Assembly: GCF_003427025.1 (NCBI RefSeq) | Contig: NZ_QVAI01000019.1 | Coordinates: forward strand, 94,301 to 158,300 | Reading direction: 5' to 3' | Length of the DNA stretch: 64,000 nt | Source of the DNA: Jiangella endophytica | GTDB taxonomy: Bacteria; Actinomycetota; Actinomycetes; Jiangellales; Jiangellaceae | Part shown: positions 33,730-42,614 of the stretch, piece after piece | How positions within the stretch are numbered: the stretch's first letter is position 1 | How the letters are laid out: each line of letters opens with the position of its first letter | The notes under the pieces: generated by a model | The model's database searches: none | Told to the model about the DNA's origin: nothing | The model's input: the letters and a program-made list of their open reading frames with translations, nothing else | Position numbers and translations under genes: made by a program

Positions 33730-35634
33730 GTGGTCAGAGCTCGCAGGTTGCTCGCGGTACCCGTCGCCCTCACGCTGACCGCGACCGCGGCGGTCGCCAC
33801 CAGTGTGGGCGCGGGCGCCGCCGACGACGAACCCGGCATCGTCGTGGAGAACGGCGTGACCCAGCCGGTCTTCGGCTACGACGACGCGATCCGGGAGCGC
33901 GTCTTCATCACGTCGCCGTACGACTCCGACGCGAACGGCGTGCTCGACGTCATCGCGGTCGACATCATGCGCCCGGCGGCCAGCGAGCAGGGCCTCGACG
34001 TCCCGGTGATCATGGACCCGAGCCCCTACTACTCGACGCTCGGCCGCGGCAACGAGTCCGAGCTCAAAGTCGACCTCGACGGCGACGGACTGCTGGACCG
34101 CTGGCCGCTGTTCTACGACAACTACTTCGTGCCGCGCGGCTACGCCGTGATCCTCATGGACATGATCGGCACGAACAACTCGACCGGCTGTCCGACGGTC
34201 CACGACGATTCGGACAACCTCTCGCCGAAGGTCGTCATCGACTGGCTGAACGGCCGCGCGACCGGCGTCGACAAGGACGGCGACGAGGTCGTGGCCGACT
34301 GGCACAACGGCAAGACCGGGCTCATCGGCAAGTCCTACGACGGCACGCTGGCCAACGGCACCGCGGTGTCGGGCGTCGAGGGGCTGGAGACGATCGTGCC
34401 GATCAGCGCGATCTCCAGCTACTACGACTACACCCGCAGCAACGGCGTCGTGCAGCGCGGCAACAACTACCTCGCCAGCCTGGCCAACACCGTCACCAAC
34501 CCCGACCGGCGCGACTACTGCAGCCCGGTCCGCGACTTCCTGTCGGCCAACGACGGCGACGAGACCGGCGACTACACGCCGTTCTGGCACGTCCGCGACT
34601 ACAACCGCGACGTCGACAAGGTCAAGGCCAGCGTGTTCGTCGTCCACGGGCTCAACGACGAGAACGTCCGCCCCGACCACTTCAGCAAGTGGTGGTACGG
34701 CCTCGCCGAGAACGACGTCCCGCGCAAGCTGTGGCTCACGCAGACCGGCCACATCGACCCGTTCGACTTCCGCCGCGAGGCGTGGGTCGACGAGATCCAC
34801 CAGTGGTTCGACTACTGGCTGCAGGACGTCGACAACGGGATCATGGACGAGCCCATGGTCGACATCGAGCGGGCGCCCGACGTGTGGGAGACGGCGAACG
34901 ACTGGCCGATCCCGGGGTCGCGGCCCACGCGCATCTGGCTGGAGCCGAACCCGGGCGCGTCCGGCGACCTCTCCGTCATCCCGAACCGCCCGCTCGACCC
35001 GACGCTCAGCTTCACCGACGACCCGAACCAGCGCGAGACCGCGATGGTCTCGAACGAGGAGACGGTGACGCCGAACCGGCTGGTCTACCTGTCCGACCCG
35101 CTCGAGGCGCCGCTGCACATCTCCGGGACGCCGCAGGTCAAGCTCGAGGCGACCGTCAACGCCGAGGACACCAACTTCGGCGCGATCCTGGTCGACTACG
35201 GCCCGGCCGAACGGGTTCAGCGCACCGGCGACGGCGTCGTCACCGGCACTGTCGAGGACTGCTGGGGCGAGACGGCGACGTGGGGCGGCTACGCCGAGGA
35301 CGCCTGCTACAAGGAGGTGTTCAAGCGGGTTGCGCTCACCCAGCGCGAGGTCGTCACGAAGGGCATCATCGACGGCGTCAACCTGTACGACTACAGCCGG
35401 CCGACGCCGCTGGTCCCGGGTGCGAAGTACGAGGTCAGCTTCCCGCTGCTGCCCGAGGACTACGTGTTCCCGGAGGGGCACCGCATCGGCGTGATCATCG
35501 TCGGCAGCTACCGCGACTACGGCAGCCAGGCCGACCCGAACCGGGCCACGATCTCGATCCTGCCGCAGCGCAGCCTCATCGAGCTGCCGATCGTCGGCGG
35601 CCGGGCGGCGGCCGGGGCGGCCGGCCTGGAGTGA
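33730..35634 (+). CDS. Secreted CocE/NonD (X-Pro dipeptidyl peptidase) family hydrolase 1
   Basis: The 634-residue protein has an N-terminal export signal (RARRLLAVPVALTLTATAAVA, cut before about residue 30). The catalytic Ser lies in GLIGKSYDGTLA, the Asp in FVVHGLNDENVRPD and the His in TQTGHIDPFDF. A C-terminal jelly-roll domain (LEAPLHISGTPQVKLEATV ... GHRIGVIIVGSYRDYG) matches the X-Pro peptidase/cocaine esterase family. It likely cleaves X-Pro dipeptides or esters outside the cell. The GTG at 33730 follows GGGAG. It is a close paralogue of the next gene. Confidence 0.92.
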   Translation: MVRARRLLAVPVALTLTATAAVATSVGAGAADDEPGIVVENGVTQPVFGYDDAIRERVFITSPYDSDANGVLDVIAVDIMRPAASEQGLDVPVIMDPSPYYSTLGRGNESELKVDLDGDGLLDRWPLFYDNYFVPRGYAVILMDMIGTNNSTGCPTVHDDSDNLSPKVVIDWLNGRATGVDKDGDEVVADWHNGKTGLIGKSYDGTLANGTAVSGVEGLETIVPISAISSYYDYTRSNGVVQRGNNYLASLANTVTNPDRRDYCSPVRDFLSANDGDETGDYTPFWHVRDYNRDVDKVKASVFVVHGLNDENVRPDHFSKWWYGLAENDVPRKLWLTQTGHIDPFDFRREAWVDEIHQWFDYWLQDVDNGIMDEPMVDIERAPDVWETANDWPIPGSRPTRIWLEPNPGASGDLSVIPNRPLDPTLSFTDDPNQRETAMVSNEETVTPNRLVYLSDPLEAPLHISGTPQVKLEATVNAEDTNFGAILVDYGPAERVQRTGDGVVTGTVEDCWGETATWGGYAEDACYKEVFKRVALTQREVVTKGIIDGVNLYDYSRPTPLVPGAKYEVSFPLLPEDYVFPEGHRIGVIIVGSYRDYGSQADPNRATISILPQRSLIELPIVGGRAAAGAAGLE

Positions 35635-35640
35635 CGGCGT

Positions 35641-35679
35641 GACGGGGCGCCGCCGAGCGTGGTCCGCCGGCGCCCCGTC
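35641..35679 (+). terminator. Terminator after first CocE-like gene
   Basis: GACGGGGCGCCG (35641-35652) and CGGCGCCCCGTC (35668-35679) form 12 perfect pairs, six bases after the stop codon. There is no T-tract. Confidence 0.7.
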
Positions 35680-35711
35680 GCCGTGACGCTATGTCACGAA
35701 TCATCCCGATA

Positions 35712-35746
35712 TTGACACGCAGTGTCACGCCCACTTTCATGTGACA
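35712..35746 (+). promoter_or_regulatory. Promoter/operator of second CocE-like gene
   Basis: TTGACA (35712-35717) is followed by TGTCAC (35723-35728) and GTGACA (35741-35746) separated by 12 bases. The -35 box and half-site spacing repeat the arrangement before the first paralogue, and ATGTGACATGGCAC is identical in both. Confidence 0.65.
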
Positions 35747-35784
35747 TGGCACGACGTCGGACTCTTCGGACATGGGAGGCACAC

Positions 35785-37683
35785 GTGGTCAGAGCCCGCA
35801 GGTTGCTCGCCGTTCCCGCCGCCCTCGCGTTGACCGCCACGGCGGCGGTCGCCGGCGCGGGGACGGGCGCGGCGGACGAACCAGGCATCGTCGTGGAGGA
35901 CGGGGTGACCCAGCCCGTCTTCGGCTACGACGACGCGATCCGGGAACGCGTCTTCATCACCTCGCCGTACGACTCCGACGCGAACGGCGAGCTCGACGTC
36001 ATCGCCGTCGACATCATGCGCCCGGCGGCCAGTGAACAGGGCCTGAAGGTGCCGGTCATCATGGACCCGAGCCCGTACTACTCGACGCTGGGCCGGGGCA
36101 ACGAGTCCGAGCTGAAGCTGGACCAGGACGGCGACGGCCTGCTCGACCGCTGGCCGCTGTACTACGACAACTACTTCGTGCCGCGCGGCTACGCGATCGT
36201 GCTGATGGACATGATCGGCACGAACAACTCGACGGGCTGCCCGACCACCGGCGACGTCTCCGACAACCTGTCGCCGAAGGTCGTCATCGACTGGCTGAAC
36301 GGCCGCGCGACCGGCGTCGACAAGGACGGCGACGAGATCGTCGCCGACTGGCACAACGGAAGGACCGGCCTGATCGGCAAGTCCTACGACGGCACGCTCG
36401 CGAACGCGACGGCCGCGTCCGGCGTCGAGGGCCTGTCGACGATCGTGCCGATCAGCGCGATCTCCAGCTGGTACGACTACACCCGCAGCAACGGCGTCGT
36501 CACCCGCGGGAACAGCTACCCGTCGTCGCTGTCGAACACCGTCACCAACCCGGCCCGCCGGGCGTACTGCCAGCCGGTGCGCGACGTGCTGGCCGCCGAC
36601 GACGGCGACGAGACCGGCGACTACACGCCGTTCTGGCGCATCCGCGACTACAACCCCGACGCCGGCAAGGTCAAGGCCAGCGTGTTCGTCGTCCACGGCC
36701 TGAACGACGAGAACGTCCGGCCGGACCAGTTCAGCAAGTGGTGGTACGAGCTGGCCGAGAACGACGTGCCGCGCAAGCTGTGGCTGACCCAGACCGGCCA
36801 CATCGACCCGTTCGACTTCCGCCGCGCCGAATGGGTCGACGAGTTGCACCGCTGGTTCGACTACTGGCTGCAGGACGTCGACAACGGGATCATGGACGAG
36901 CCGATCGTCGACGTCGAGAGGGCGCCGGACGTCTGGGCCGAGTACAACGACTGGCCGATCCCCGGGGCGCGCGAGACGCGGCTGTGGCTGAAGCCGAACG
37001 CCGGCGCCGCCGGCCGGCTCTCCGTCACGCCGAACCGGCCGTCCGATCCCGCGCTGAGCTTCGTCGACAACCCCGACCAGCGCGAGTCCGCGATGATCAC
37101 CAACGAGCTCGCGGCGCAGCCGAACCGGCTGGCCTACGTGTCGCAGCCGCTGACGGCGCCGCTGCACATCTCCGGCACACCGCGGGTGACGCTCGACGCG
37201 ACCGTCAGCACCACCGACACGAACTTCGGCGCGATCCTGGTCGACTACGGGCCGGCCGAACGGGTCCAGCGGGCCGGCGACGGCGTCGTCACCGGCACCG
37301 TCGAGGACTGCTGGGGCGCGACCGCCACGTGGGGCGGGTTCGCCGAGGACGCCTGCTACCGGCAGGTCAGCAAGCGGGTCGCACTGACCGAGCGCGAGGT
37401 CGTCACGAAGGGCATCGTCGACGCCGTCAACCTGAACGACTACAGCACGGTGACGCCGCTGGTGCCGGGGCAGTCCTACGACGTCAGCTTCCCGCTGCTG
37501 CCCGAGGACTACGTGTTCCCCGCCGGCCACCGCATCGGCGTGATCATCGTCGGCAGCTACCGCGACTACGGCAGCCAGGCCGACCCGAACCGGGCCACCA
37601 TCACGCTCGCGCCGGAGCGGACGCTGATCGAGCTGCCGATCGTCGGCGGCCGGGCAGCGGCCACGGCGGCCGGCCTGAGGTAG
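35785..37683 (+). CDS. Secreted CocE/NonD family hydrolase 2 (tandem paralogue)
   Basis: The 632-residue protein is collinear with the previous gene and identical over long stretches. The export signal is RARRLLAVPAALALTATAAVAG; Ser is in GLIGKSYDGTLA, Asp in FVVHGLNDENVRPD and His in TQTGHIDPFDF. Differences cluster in surface segments. All catalytic residues are intact, so both copies look active. The start GTG at 35785 follows GGGAGG. With its own promoter and terminator it is an independent unit made by tandem duplication. Confidence 0.92.
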   Translation: MVRARRLLAVPAALALTATAAVAGAGTGAADEPGIVVEDGVTQPVFGYDDAIRERVFITSPYDSDANGELDVIAVDIMRPAASEQGLKVPVIMDPSPYYSTLGRGNESELKLDQDGDGLLDRWPLYYDNYFVPRGYAIVLMDMIGTNNSTGCPTTGDVSDNLSPKVVIDWLNGRATGVDKDGDEIVADWHNGRTGLIGKSYDGTLANATAASGVEGLSTIVPISAISSWYDYTRSNGVVTRGNSYPSSLSNTVTNPARRAYCQPVRDVLAADDGDETGDYTPFWRIRDYNPDAGKVKASVFVVHGLNDENVRPDQFSKWWYELAENDVPRKLWLTQTGHIDPFDFRRAEWVDELHRWFDYWLQDVDNGIMDEPIVDVERAPDVWAEYNDWPIPGARETRLWLKPNAGAAGRLSVTPNRPSDPALSFVDNPDQRESAMITNELAAQPNRLAYVSQPLTAPLHISGTPRVTLDATVSTTDTNFGAILVDYGPAERVQRAGDGVVTGTVEDCWGATATWGGFAEDACYRQVSKRVALTEREVVTKGIVDAVNLNDYSTVTPLVPGQSYDVSFPLLPEDYVFPAGHRIGVIIVGSYRDYGSQADPNRATITLAPERTLIELPIVGGRAAATAAGLR

Positions 37684-37697
37684 CCCCGTCAACGTCG

Positions 37698-37735
37698 GCG
37701 TGGGCCCGCGTCCTCCCCCTCCCGCGGGCCCACGC
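37698..37735 (+). terminator. Terminator after second CocE-like gene
   Basis: GCGTGGGCCCGCG (37698-37710) pairs with CGCGGGCCCACGC (37723-37735), 13 perfect pairs with a pyrimidine-rich loop, 15 bases after the stop. Confidence 0.75.
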
Positions 37736-37845
37736 TGACCGGCCGGCCACCCGTGGTCGCCGCGCCGATGAACCTTCTGTGAACCCTGCCGTGAACAGGC
37801 ACTTCGCCATCGCGCTCCGCGTTGGGGCCTGTCACCGTAGGGGTC

Positions 37846-38640
37846 GTGAGCCTGACTCGTTACGGAGTGGAGCCGCACGTGCTGGCCATCGCCCACCGGG
37901 GTGGGGCGGGGCTGGCTGCCGAGAACACCCTGGCCGCGTTCGAGCGCTCGTACGCGCTCGGGGTGCGATACCTCGAGACCGACGTCCGCATCACGTCCGA
38001 CGGTGTCTGCCTGGCCTTCCACGACGCCCGGCTGGGGCGGGTCACCGACGGGCGCGGGCTGGTCCGCCGGCGTACGTGGGACGAGGTCCGCCGGCTGACG
38101 GTCCTCGGCTCGGAGCCGGTGGCCCGGCTGGACGACCTGCTGGCCGCCTTCCCGGACGCCAGGTTCGTCATCGACGTCAAGGACGAGGCGTCGCTGGAGC
38201 CGCTGTCGCGGGTGCTGCGGTCCGCGAACGCGGTCGAGCGGGTGTGCCTCGCCGGGGCCTGGGACGGATGGCTGGCGGCGTTGCGAGCCGACCTCGGGCC
38301 GGGCCTGTCCTGCGCGCTGGGCTGGCGGTCGCTGGTGTCGTGGCTGGCCTGCTCGCACGGGCGCGTCGCACCGCCGCGACGGGTGGCGAACGGGGGCTTC
38401 GTGCACGTCCCGTTGCGCTGGGGTAGACTCCCGATATTCATCGACCGTCTGGTCGAAGGCGCCCATGACCTGGGGTTGCGCCTCATCGTTTGGACGGTCG
38501 ACGACCCTGCCACGATGCATCGGCTGATCAACGCCGGCGTCGACGGCATCATCACCGACCGGCCTGACGTGCTGCGGGAGGTGATGATCGCCGAGGGTCG
38601 TTGGCCTCGCACCGTTTACGCCGAACGCGATGATCGGTAG
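37846..38640 (+). CDS. Glycerophosphodiester phosphodiesterase family protein
   Basis: The 264-residue protein has the GDPD TIM-barrel motifs: IAHRGGAGLAAENTLAAFER near the start, YLETDVRITSDGVCLAFHDA with metal ligands, FVIDVKDE in the middle and LRLIVWTVDDPATMHRLINA then GVDGIITDRPD at the end. It should hydrolyse glycerophosphodiesters to glycerol-3-phosphate and an alcohol. No signal peptide is seen. The start is uncertain; the GTG at 37846 has a weak AGGGG upstream. Confidence 0.9.
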   Translation: MSLTRYGVEPHVLAIAHRGGAGLAAENTLAAFERSYALGVRYLETDVRITSDGVCLAFHDARLGRVTDGRGLVRRRTWDEVRRLTVLGSEPVARLDDLLAAFPDARFVIDVKDEASLEPLSRVLRSANAVERVCLAGAWDGWLAALRADLGPGLSCALGWRSLVSWLACSHGRVAPPRRVANGGFVHVPLRWGRLPIFIDRLVEGAHDLGLRLIVWTVDDPATMHRLINAGVDGIITDRPDVLREVMIAEGRWPRTVYAERDDR

Positions 38641-38645
38641 CGTTG

Positions 38646-38659
38646 GTTGGACGTCCAAC
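38646..38659. promoter_or_regulatory. 14-base palindrome ahead of ilvE
   Basis: GTTGGACGTCCAAC is a perfect palindrome lying between the GDPD stop and the ilvE start, 26 bases before the ATG. It is a plausible regulator site. No leader peptide or terminator is seen before ilvE, unlike ilvB and cimA. Confidence 0.4.
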
Positions 38660-38685
38660 TAATTTCGCCATGTAGGAGCACCGCC

Positions 38686-39780
38686 ATGACACCGACCGCA
38701 CCGGCGCTGGAGTTCTCGACGACGCTCACGTCGAACCCGGTAGCCCCCGAGCGCCGGTCGGAGATCCTGGCGAACCCGGGGTTCGGCACCAACTTCACCG
38801 ACCACATGGTCACCGCCACGTGGTCCCCGGACGGCTGGCGCGACGCCGGGCTGCGCCCGTACGCGCCGCTCGCGCTGGACCCCGCCACCGCGGTGTTCCA
38901 CTACGCCCAGGCGATCTTCGAGGGCCTCAAGGCCTACCGCCACGCCGACGGCTCCATCTGGACGTTCCGCCCGACCTCCAACGGCGAGCGGATGATCAGC
39001 AGCGCGCACCGCATGGCGCTGCCGTCGCTGCCGGTCGAGTCCTTCGTCGAGGCCGTCGACCTGCTGGTCCGCGCCGACGCCGACTGGGTGCCGACCGGGG
39101 GCGAGACCAGCCTCTACCTGCGTCCGTTCATGTTCGCCTCCGAGGTGTTCCTCGGGGTGCGCCCGGCCAAGCAGGTGACGTTCTGCGTCATCGCGTCGCC
39201 GGCCGGCGCCTACTTCTCGTCCGGGGTGAAGCCGGTCGACATCTGGCTGTCGTCGGAGTACACCCGGGCCGCGCCTGGCGGCACCGGCGCGGCGAAGTGC
39301 GCGGGCAACTACGCGGCCAGCCTGATCGCCCAGCAGGAGGCCATCGAGCACGGCTGCGACCAGGTCTGCTTCCTCGACGCCGTCGAGGGCAAGTGGGTCG
39401 AGGAGCTCGGCGGCATGAACCTGTACTTCGTGCGCGCCGACGGCACCATCGTCACGCCCGAACTGACCGGCACGATCCTCGAGGGCATCACCCGCGACTC
39501 CATCCTCGCGCTGGCCGCCGACCGCGGCCACAAGGTCGACGAGCGCCGCTTCTCCATCGACGAGTGGCGCGAGGGCGTGGCGTCCGGCGACATCACCGAG
39601 GTGTTCGCCTGTGGCACGGCCGCGGTCGTCACGCCGCTCGGGCGGCTCGCATGGGAGGGCGGCGAGCTGTCCATGGGCACCGAGCCCGGCCCCGTGACGT
39701 CCGAGATCCGCTCGGCGCTGCTCGACGTCCAGTACGGCCGCGCCGACGACCCCCACGGCTGGATGCACCGCGTCGTCTGA
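38686..39780 (+). CDS. ilvE: Branched-chain amino acid aminotransferase
   Basis: This 364-residue PLP enzyme makes valine, leucine and isoleucine from their keto acids. Class IV aminotransferase motifs are present: FHYAQAIFEGLKAYRHADGS, the PLP-lysine region GTGAAKCAGNYAASLIAQQE, CFLDAVEGKWVEELGGMNLY, and TEVFACGTAAVVTPLG. The length fits the eukaryote-like BCAT group common in actinomycetes. The ATG at 38686 follows TAGGAG. Confidence 0.95.
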   Translation: MTPTAPALEFSTTLTSNPVAPERRSEILANPGFGTNFTDHMVTATWSPDGWRDAGLRPYAPLALDPATAVFHYAQAIFEGLKAYRHADGSIWTFRPTSNGERMISSAHRMALPSLPVESFVEAVDLLVRADADWVPTGGETSLYLRPFMFASEVFLGVRPAKQVTFCVIASPAGAYFSSGVKPVDIWLSSEYTRAAPGGTGAAKCAGNYAASLIAQQEAIEHGCDQVCFLDAVEGKWVEELGGMNLYFVRADGTIVTPELTGTILEGITRDSILALAADRGHKVDERRFSIDEWREGVASGDITEVFACGTAAVVTPLGRLAWEGGELSMGTEPGPVTSEIRSALLDVQYGRADDPHGWMHRVV

Positions 39781-40888
39781 CTCGCCCCGCTACTGACGCG
39801 CCCTGCTACTGGCGCGGCGCGGCAACCGGAGTGGGCTTGCTGGGTTCGCCGGGGTTCGCCGGTTGGCCGGTGTTCGCGGGTTCGCCGGGGTTGGTTCCGT
39901 TGGCTGGTGATGCCCCCGTCGCCCTGCTGTTCATTGTTTGGGCCGCGGGTGCGTGCCTCAAGTCCGCGGCCTCTGCTGGGTGCTGTGTGTGGTGGTGGGG
40001 GGCCTTGGACGTGACCCGCGTACCCGCGGCCCGAGTGCTGGCAGCTGTCGGGGGGACGGGGGGAGTCTGGCGACGGGTGGGGCGTCGGGGTGGACGCTTC
40101 TGGGTGCGTTGGTCGGGGCGTCGGGCGTGCCGGTGGGGCGTCGGTGGTGCGTTCGTGAGTCGTTGATGGGGCGTCTGCCGGTTGGTGGGATCGGTGGGGT
40201 TGCCGGCCGGGCGGGGTTGGTGGGGCCTGTGAGGCTGGCGGGGTCTGTGAGGTTAGTGGGTTCGGTGGGGTGGTGTGGGTGCCCAGGGGGTGAGATTTCT
40301 CGGCGATCTGGGGGCCATGCCTAGGACTGTGTTCGCTCTGCGAGGCATGCATGCCTCGCAGAGCGGGATGACGCCTGGTGAGGTAGCGGATCGTTGATGA
40401 TCATCGCCGCCCACCCCCCGGCACACGGGGCACAACGGGAGCCAAGCAGCAGCTAAGCGGCTGTGAGGCAGGTGTGTAGCGGTGAGGCGTGCCCAGATCC
40501 TCCCCGTCCCTCTGATAGCTGCCCGTTCTTGGCCGCGGGCGTGCGGGTCAAGCGGTCGTCGTCGGCGCGAAGCGCCCGTCAGTCCGCTTGAGGCGCGCGG
40601 TCGCGGCAAGAGAATGGGCGGCAGGGGGACGGGGAGCCCCAGCCACCTGACGATCCAGCCCACTGACGACCCCGGCCCACTGACGCCCCCGGCCAACCCG
40701 GCGGCTCCAGTTCGTGCCCGATCGCTCAGCGGCCGTTCCAGCTCGCCGCGCACCGCGATGAGCGTCGGGCCTGAGGCCGCGGTGAGCAGGGACGACGATG
40801 TCGCGGTCGGCGCCGGTGACCGGCCGGGCGACCACGTTCACGGGTCCCGGCTCCACGGCTCGCGTGAACTGTGCCATACTGCTGGACG
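39781..40888. other. 1.1-kb stretch without a credible gene
   Basis: No ORF here has a ribosome binding site, domain pattern or normal codon use. On the + strand 39830-39905 has repeated GTTCGCCGG-like words and 40040-40290 is strongly G-rich and C-poor with many GGGG runs. A 32-base palindrome lies at 40334-40365. The stretch ends at the cimA leader. It could be a remnant of a degraded gene or a structured regulatory region. Confidence 0.6.
40334..40365. repeat. 32-base perfect palindrome
   Basis: The sequence reads identically on both strands with no central spacer; the centre is GGCATGCATGCC and the outer arms are CGCTCTGCGA and its complement. There is no T-tract on either side, so it is not an obvious terminator. 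It lies in the gene-free region between ilvE and cimA. Confidence 0.85.
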
Positions 40889-40915
40889 ATGACTTTCTGC
40901 CTGATTATTACGTGA
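40889..40915 (+). CDS. cimA leader peptide (attenuator)
   Basis: The eight-residue ORF reads MTFCLIIT and ends in TGA. A Leu-Ile-Ile run sits near the stop, suiting control of citramalate synthase, which feeds isoleucine synthesis. TACTGC (40877-40882) lies six bases before the ATG and could be a -10 box of a leaderless transcript. Two hairpins follow, the second a terminator, before the cimA start at 41025. The layout parallels the ilvB leader in this window. It is too short to verify by homology alone. Confidence 0.75.
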   Translation: MTFCLIIT

Positions 40916-40978
40916 GCGCGCCGGCACCCAGCACAACGCCAGGCGCGCAGACCTCTCGCATCCGCGAGGGGTCTTTTT
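40916..40978 (+). terminator. Attenuator ahead of cimA
   Basis: The first hairpin pairs GCGCGCC (40916-40922) with GGCGCGC (40942-40948) and begins one base after the leader stop. The second pairs CCTCTCGC (40952-40959) with GCGAGGGG (40964-40971), eight pairs with a four-base loop, followed by TCTTTTT (40972-40978): a clear intrinsic terminator 46 bases before cimA. The alternative antiterminator fold was not resolved by eye. Confidence 0.82.
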
Positions 40979-41024
40979 GTTTGTCAGTCCGACCCGCGCT
41001 CGCCGACCCCGTGAGGACAGAGCA

Positions 41025-42614
41025 GTGACCGACCCCGAGCAGTTCCACGTGTACGACACCACGCTTCGCGACGGCGCCCAGCAGGAAGGGCTCTCGCTCT
41101 CCGTGCAGGACAAGCTGGCCATCGCGAGCCACCTGGACGAGCTGGGCGTCGGATTCATCGAGGGCGGTTGGCCGGGCGCGGTGCCGAAGGACACCGAGTT
41201 CTTCCGTCGCGCTCGCACCGAGCTGGACCTGAAGCACGCGAAGCTCGCGGCGTTCGGCGCCACCCGGAAGGCGGGCACCACGGCGGCCGAGGACCCGCAG
41301 GTGCGGGCGCTGCTCGACGCCGAGACGCCGGTGGTGACGCTGGTCGCGAAGAGCCACGTCGGGCACGTCGAGCGGGCGCTGCGCACCACGCTGGACGAGA
41401 ACCTCGCGATGATCGCCGACACCGTCGGTTTCCTCGTCCAGAACGGGCGGCGGGTCTTCCTCGATGCCGAGCACTTCTTCGACGGGTACCGGACGAACCC
41501 CGACTACGCGCTTCGCGTGCTGCGCACCGCCACCGATGCCGGGGCGGACGTCGTCGTGCTGTGCGACACCAACGGCGGCATGCTGCCCGACGACGTCGGC
41601 GCGACGGTGCGCGACGTGCTCACGCGCACCGGCGCCCGCATCGGCATGCACGCCCACAACGACACCGGCTGCGCGGTCGCGAACTCCGTCGCGGCCGTCG
41701 ACGCCGGCGCCACCCACGTGCAGGGCACCGTCAACGGCACGGGGGAGCGGACCGGCAACGCCGACATCATGACGGTCGTCGCGAACCTCGAGCTCAAGCG
41801 CGGCATGACGGTGCTGCCGGCGGGCGCGCTGCAGGAGTCGACCCGCATCGCGCACGCCGTCTCCGAGCTGACCAACATCGTGCCCTACTCGCGCCAGCCC
41901 TACGTCGGCGCCAGCGCGTTCGCGCACAAGGCCGGCCTGCACGCCAGCGCGATCAAGGTCGACCCCGACCTCTACCAGCACACCGACCCCGCGCGGGTCG
42001 GCAACGACATGCGACTGCTGGTGTCCGACATGGCCGGGCGGGCCAGTGTCGAGCTGAAGAGCCGCGAGCTGGGCTACGACGTCTCCGGCGACCGCGAGCT
42101 GGTCACCCGGGTCACTCAGCGGGTGAAGGACCTCGAGGCCGCCGGCTACACGTTCGAGGCGGCCGACGCGTCGTTCGAGCTGCTGCTGCGCGAGGAGGCC
42201 GAGGGCCGGCCCAGCTATTTCGACGTGGAGTCGTGGCGGGTCATCACGGAGTCGCGGCCCGGCGGCGACGCCATCAGCGAGGCGACGGTGAAGCTGCGGG
42301 CGGGGGGCGAGCGCGTCGTCGTGACCGGTGAGGGGAACGGTCCGGTCAACGCGCTCGACCACGCCCTGCGCACCGCGATCGGCGCGCTGTACCCGGAGAT
42401 CGCCAAGCTCGAGCTGATCGACTTCCGGGTGCGGATCCTGGACGCGGCCCACGGCACGGACGCGGTGACGCGCGTGCTCGTGGAGATGACGGACGGGAAG
42501 ACGTCCTGGGAGACCGTAGGCGTCGGGGCCAACATCATCGAGGCCTCATGGGAGGCGCTCGTCGACGCCGTCACCTACGGACTGCTGCGCCAGGGGGGAA
42601 CGGCGATCAGCTGA
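41025..42614 (+). CDS. cimA: Citramalate synthase
   Basis: This 529-residue enzyme condenses pyruvate and acetyl-CoA to citramalate, a threonine-independent route to 2-oxobutyrate and isoleucine. The DRE-TIM barrel shows VYDTTLRDGAQQEGLSLSVQ, the metal-binding GMHAHNDTGCAVANS and a C-terminal LeuA dimer domain (ESRPGGDAISEATVKLRAGG). Length and the DGAQQEG motif favour the CimA branch over 2-isopropylmalate synthase. The GTG at 41025 follows GTGAGGACAG. The leader peptide and terminator upstream imply attenuation. Confidence 0.92.
   Translation: MTDPEQFHVYDTTLRDGAQQEGLSLSVQDKLAIASHLDELGVGFIEGGWPGAVPKDTEFFRRARTELDLKHAKLAAFGATRKAGTTAAEDPQVRALLDAETPVVTLVAKSHVGHVERALRTTLDENLAMIADTVGFLVQNGRRVFLDAEHFFDGYRTNPDYALRVLRTATDAGADVVVLCDTNGGMLPDDVGATVRDVLTRTGARIGMHAHNDTGCAVANSVAAVDAGATHVQGTVNGTGERTGNADIMTVVANLELKRGMTVLPAGALQESTRIAHAVSELTNIVPYSRQPYVGASAFAHKAGLHASAIKVDPDLYQHTDPARVGNDMRLLVSDMAGRASVELKSRELGYDVSGDRELVTRVTQRVKDLEAAGYTFEAADASFELLLREEAEGRPSYFDVESWRVITESRPGGDAISEATVKLRAGGERVVVTGEGNGPVNALDHALRTAIGALYPEIAKLELIDFRVRILDAAHGTDAVTRVLVEMTDGKTSWETVGVGANIIEASWEALVDAVTYGLLRQGGTAIS

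Noticed and set aside
35737..38658. 973-codon minus-strand ORF across the second CocE-like gene and GDPD
   Set aside because: Covers two clearly coding + strand genes and a strong terminator; composition is that of an antisense frame.
39309..40352. Pro/Thr-rich minus-strand ORF after ilvE
   Set aside because: Overlaps ilvE, and the Pro/Thr run is just the complement of the G-rich block; no start signal.
40253..40753. 166-codon minus-strand ORF upstream of cimA, with Cys pairs
   Set aside because: No ribosome binding site, spans the palindrome, and codon bias is wrong; CPVC-like pairs are not in a recognisable domain.
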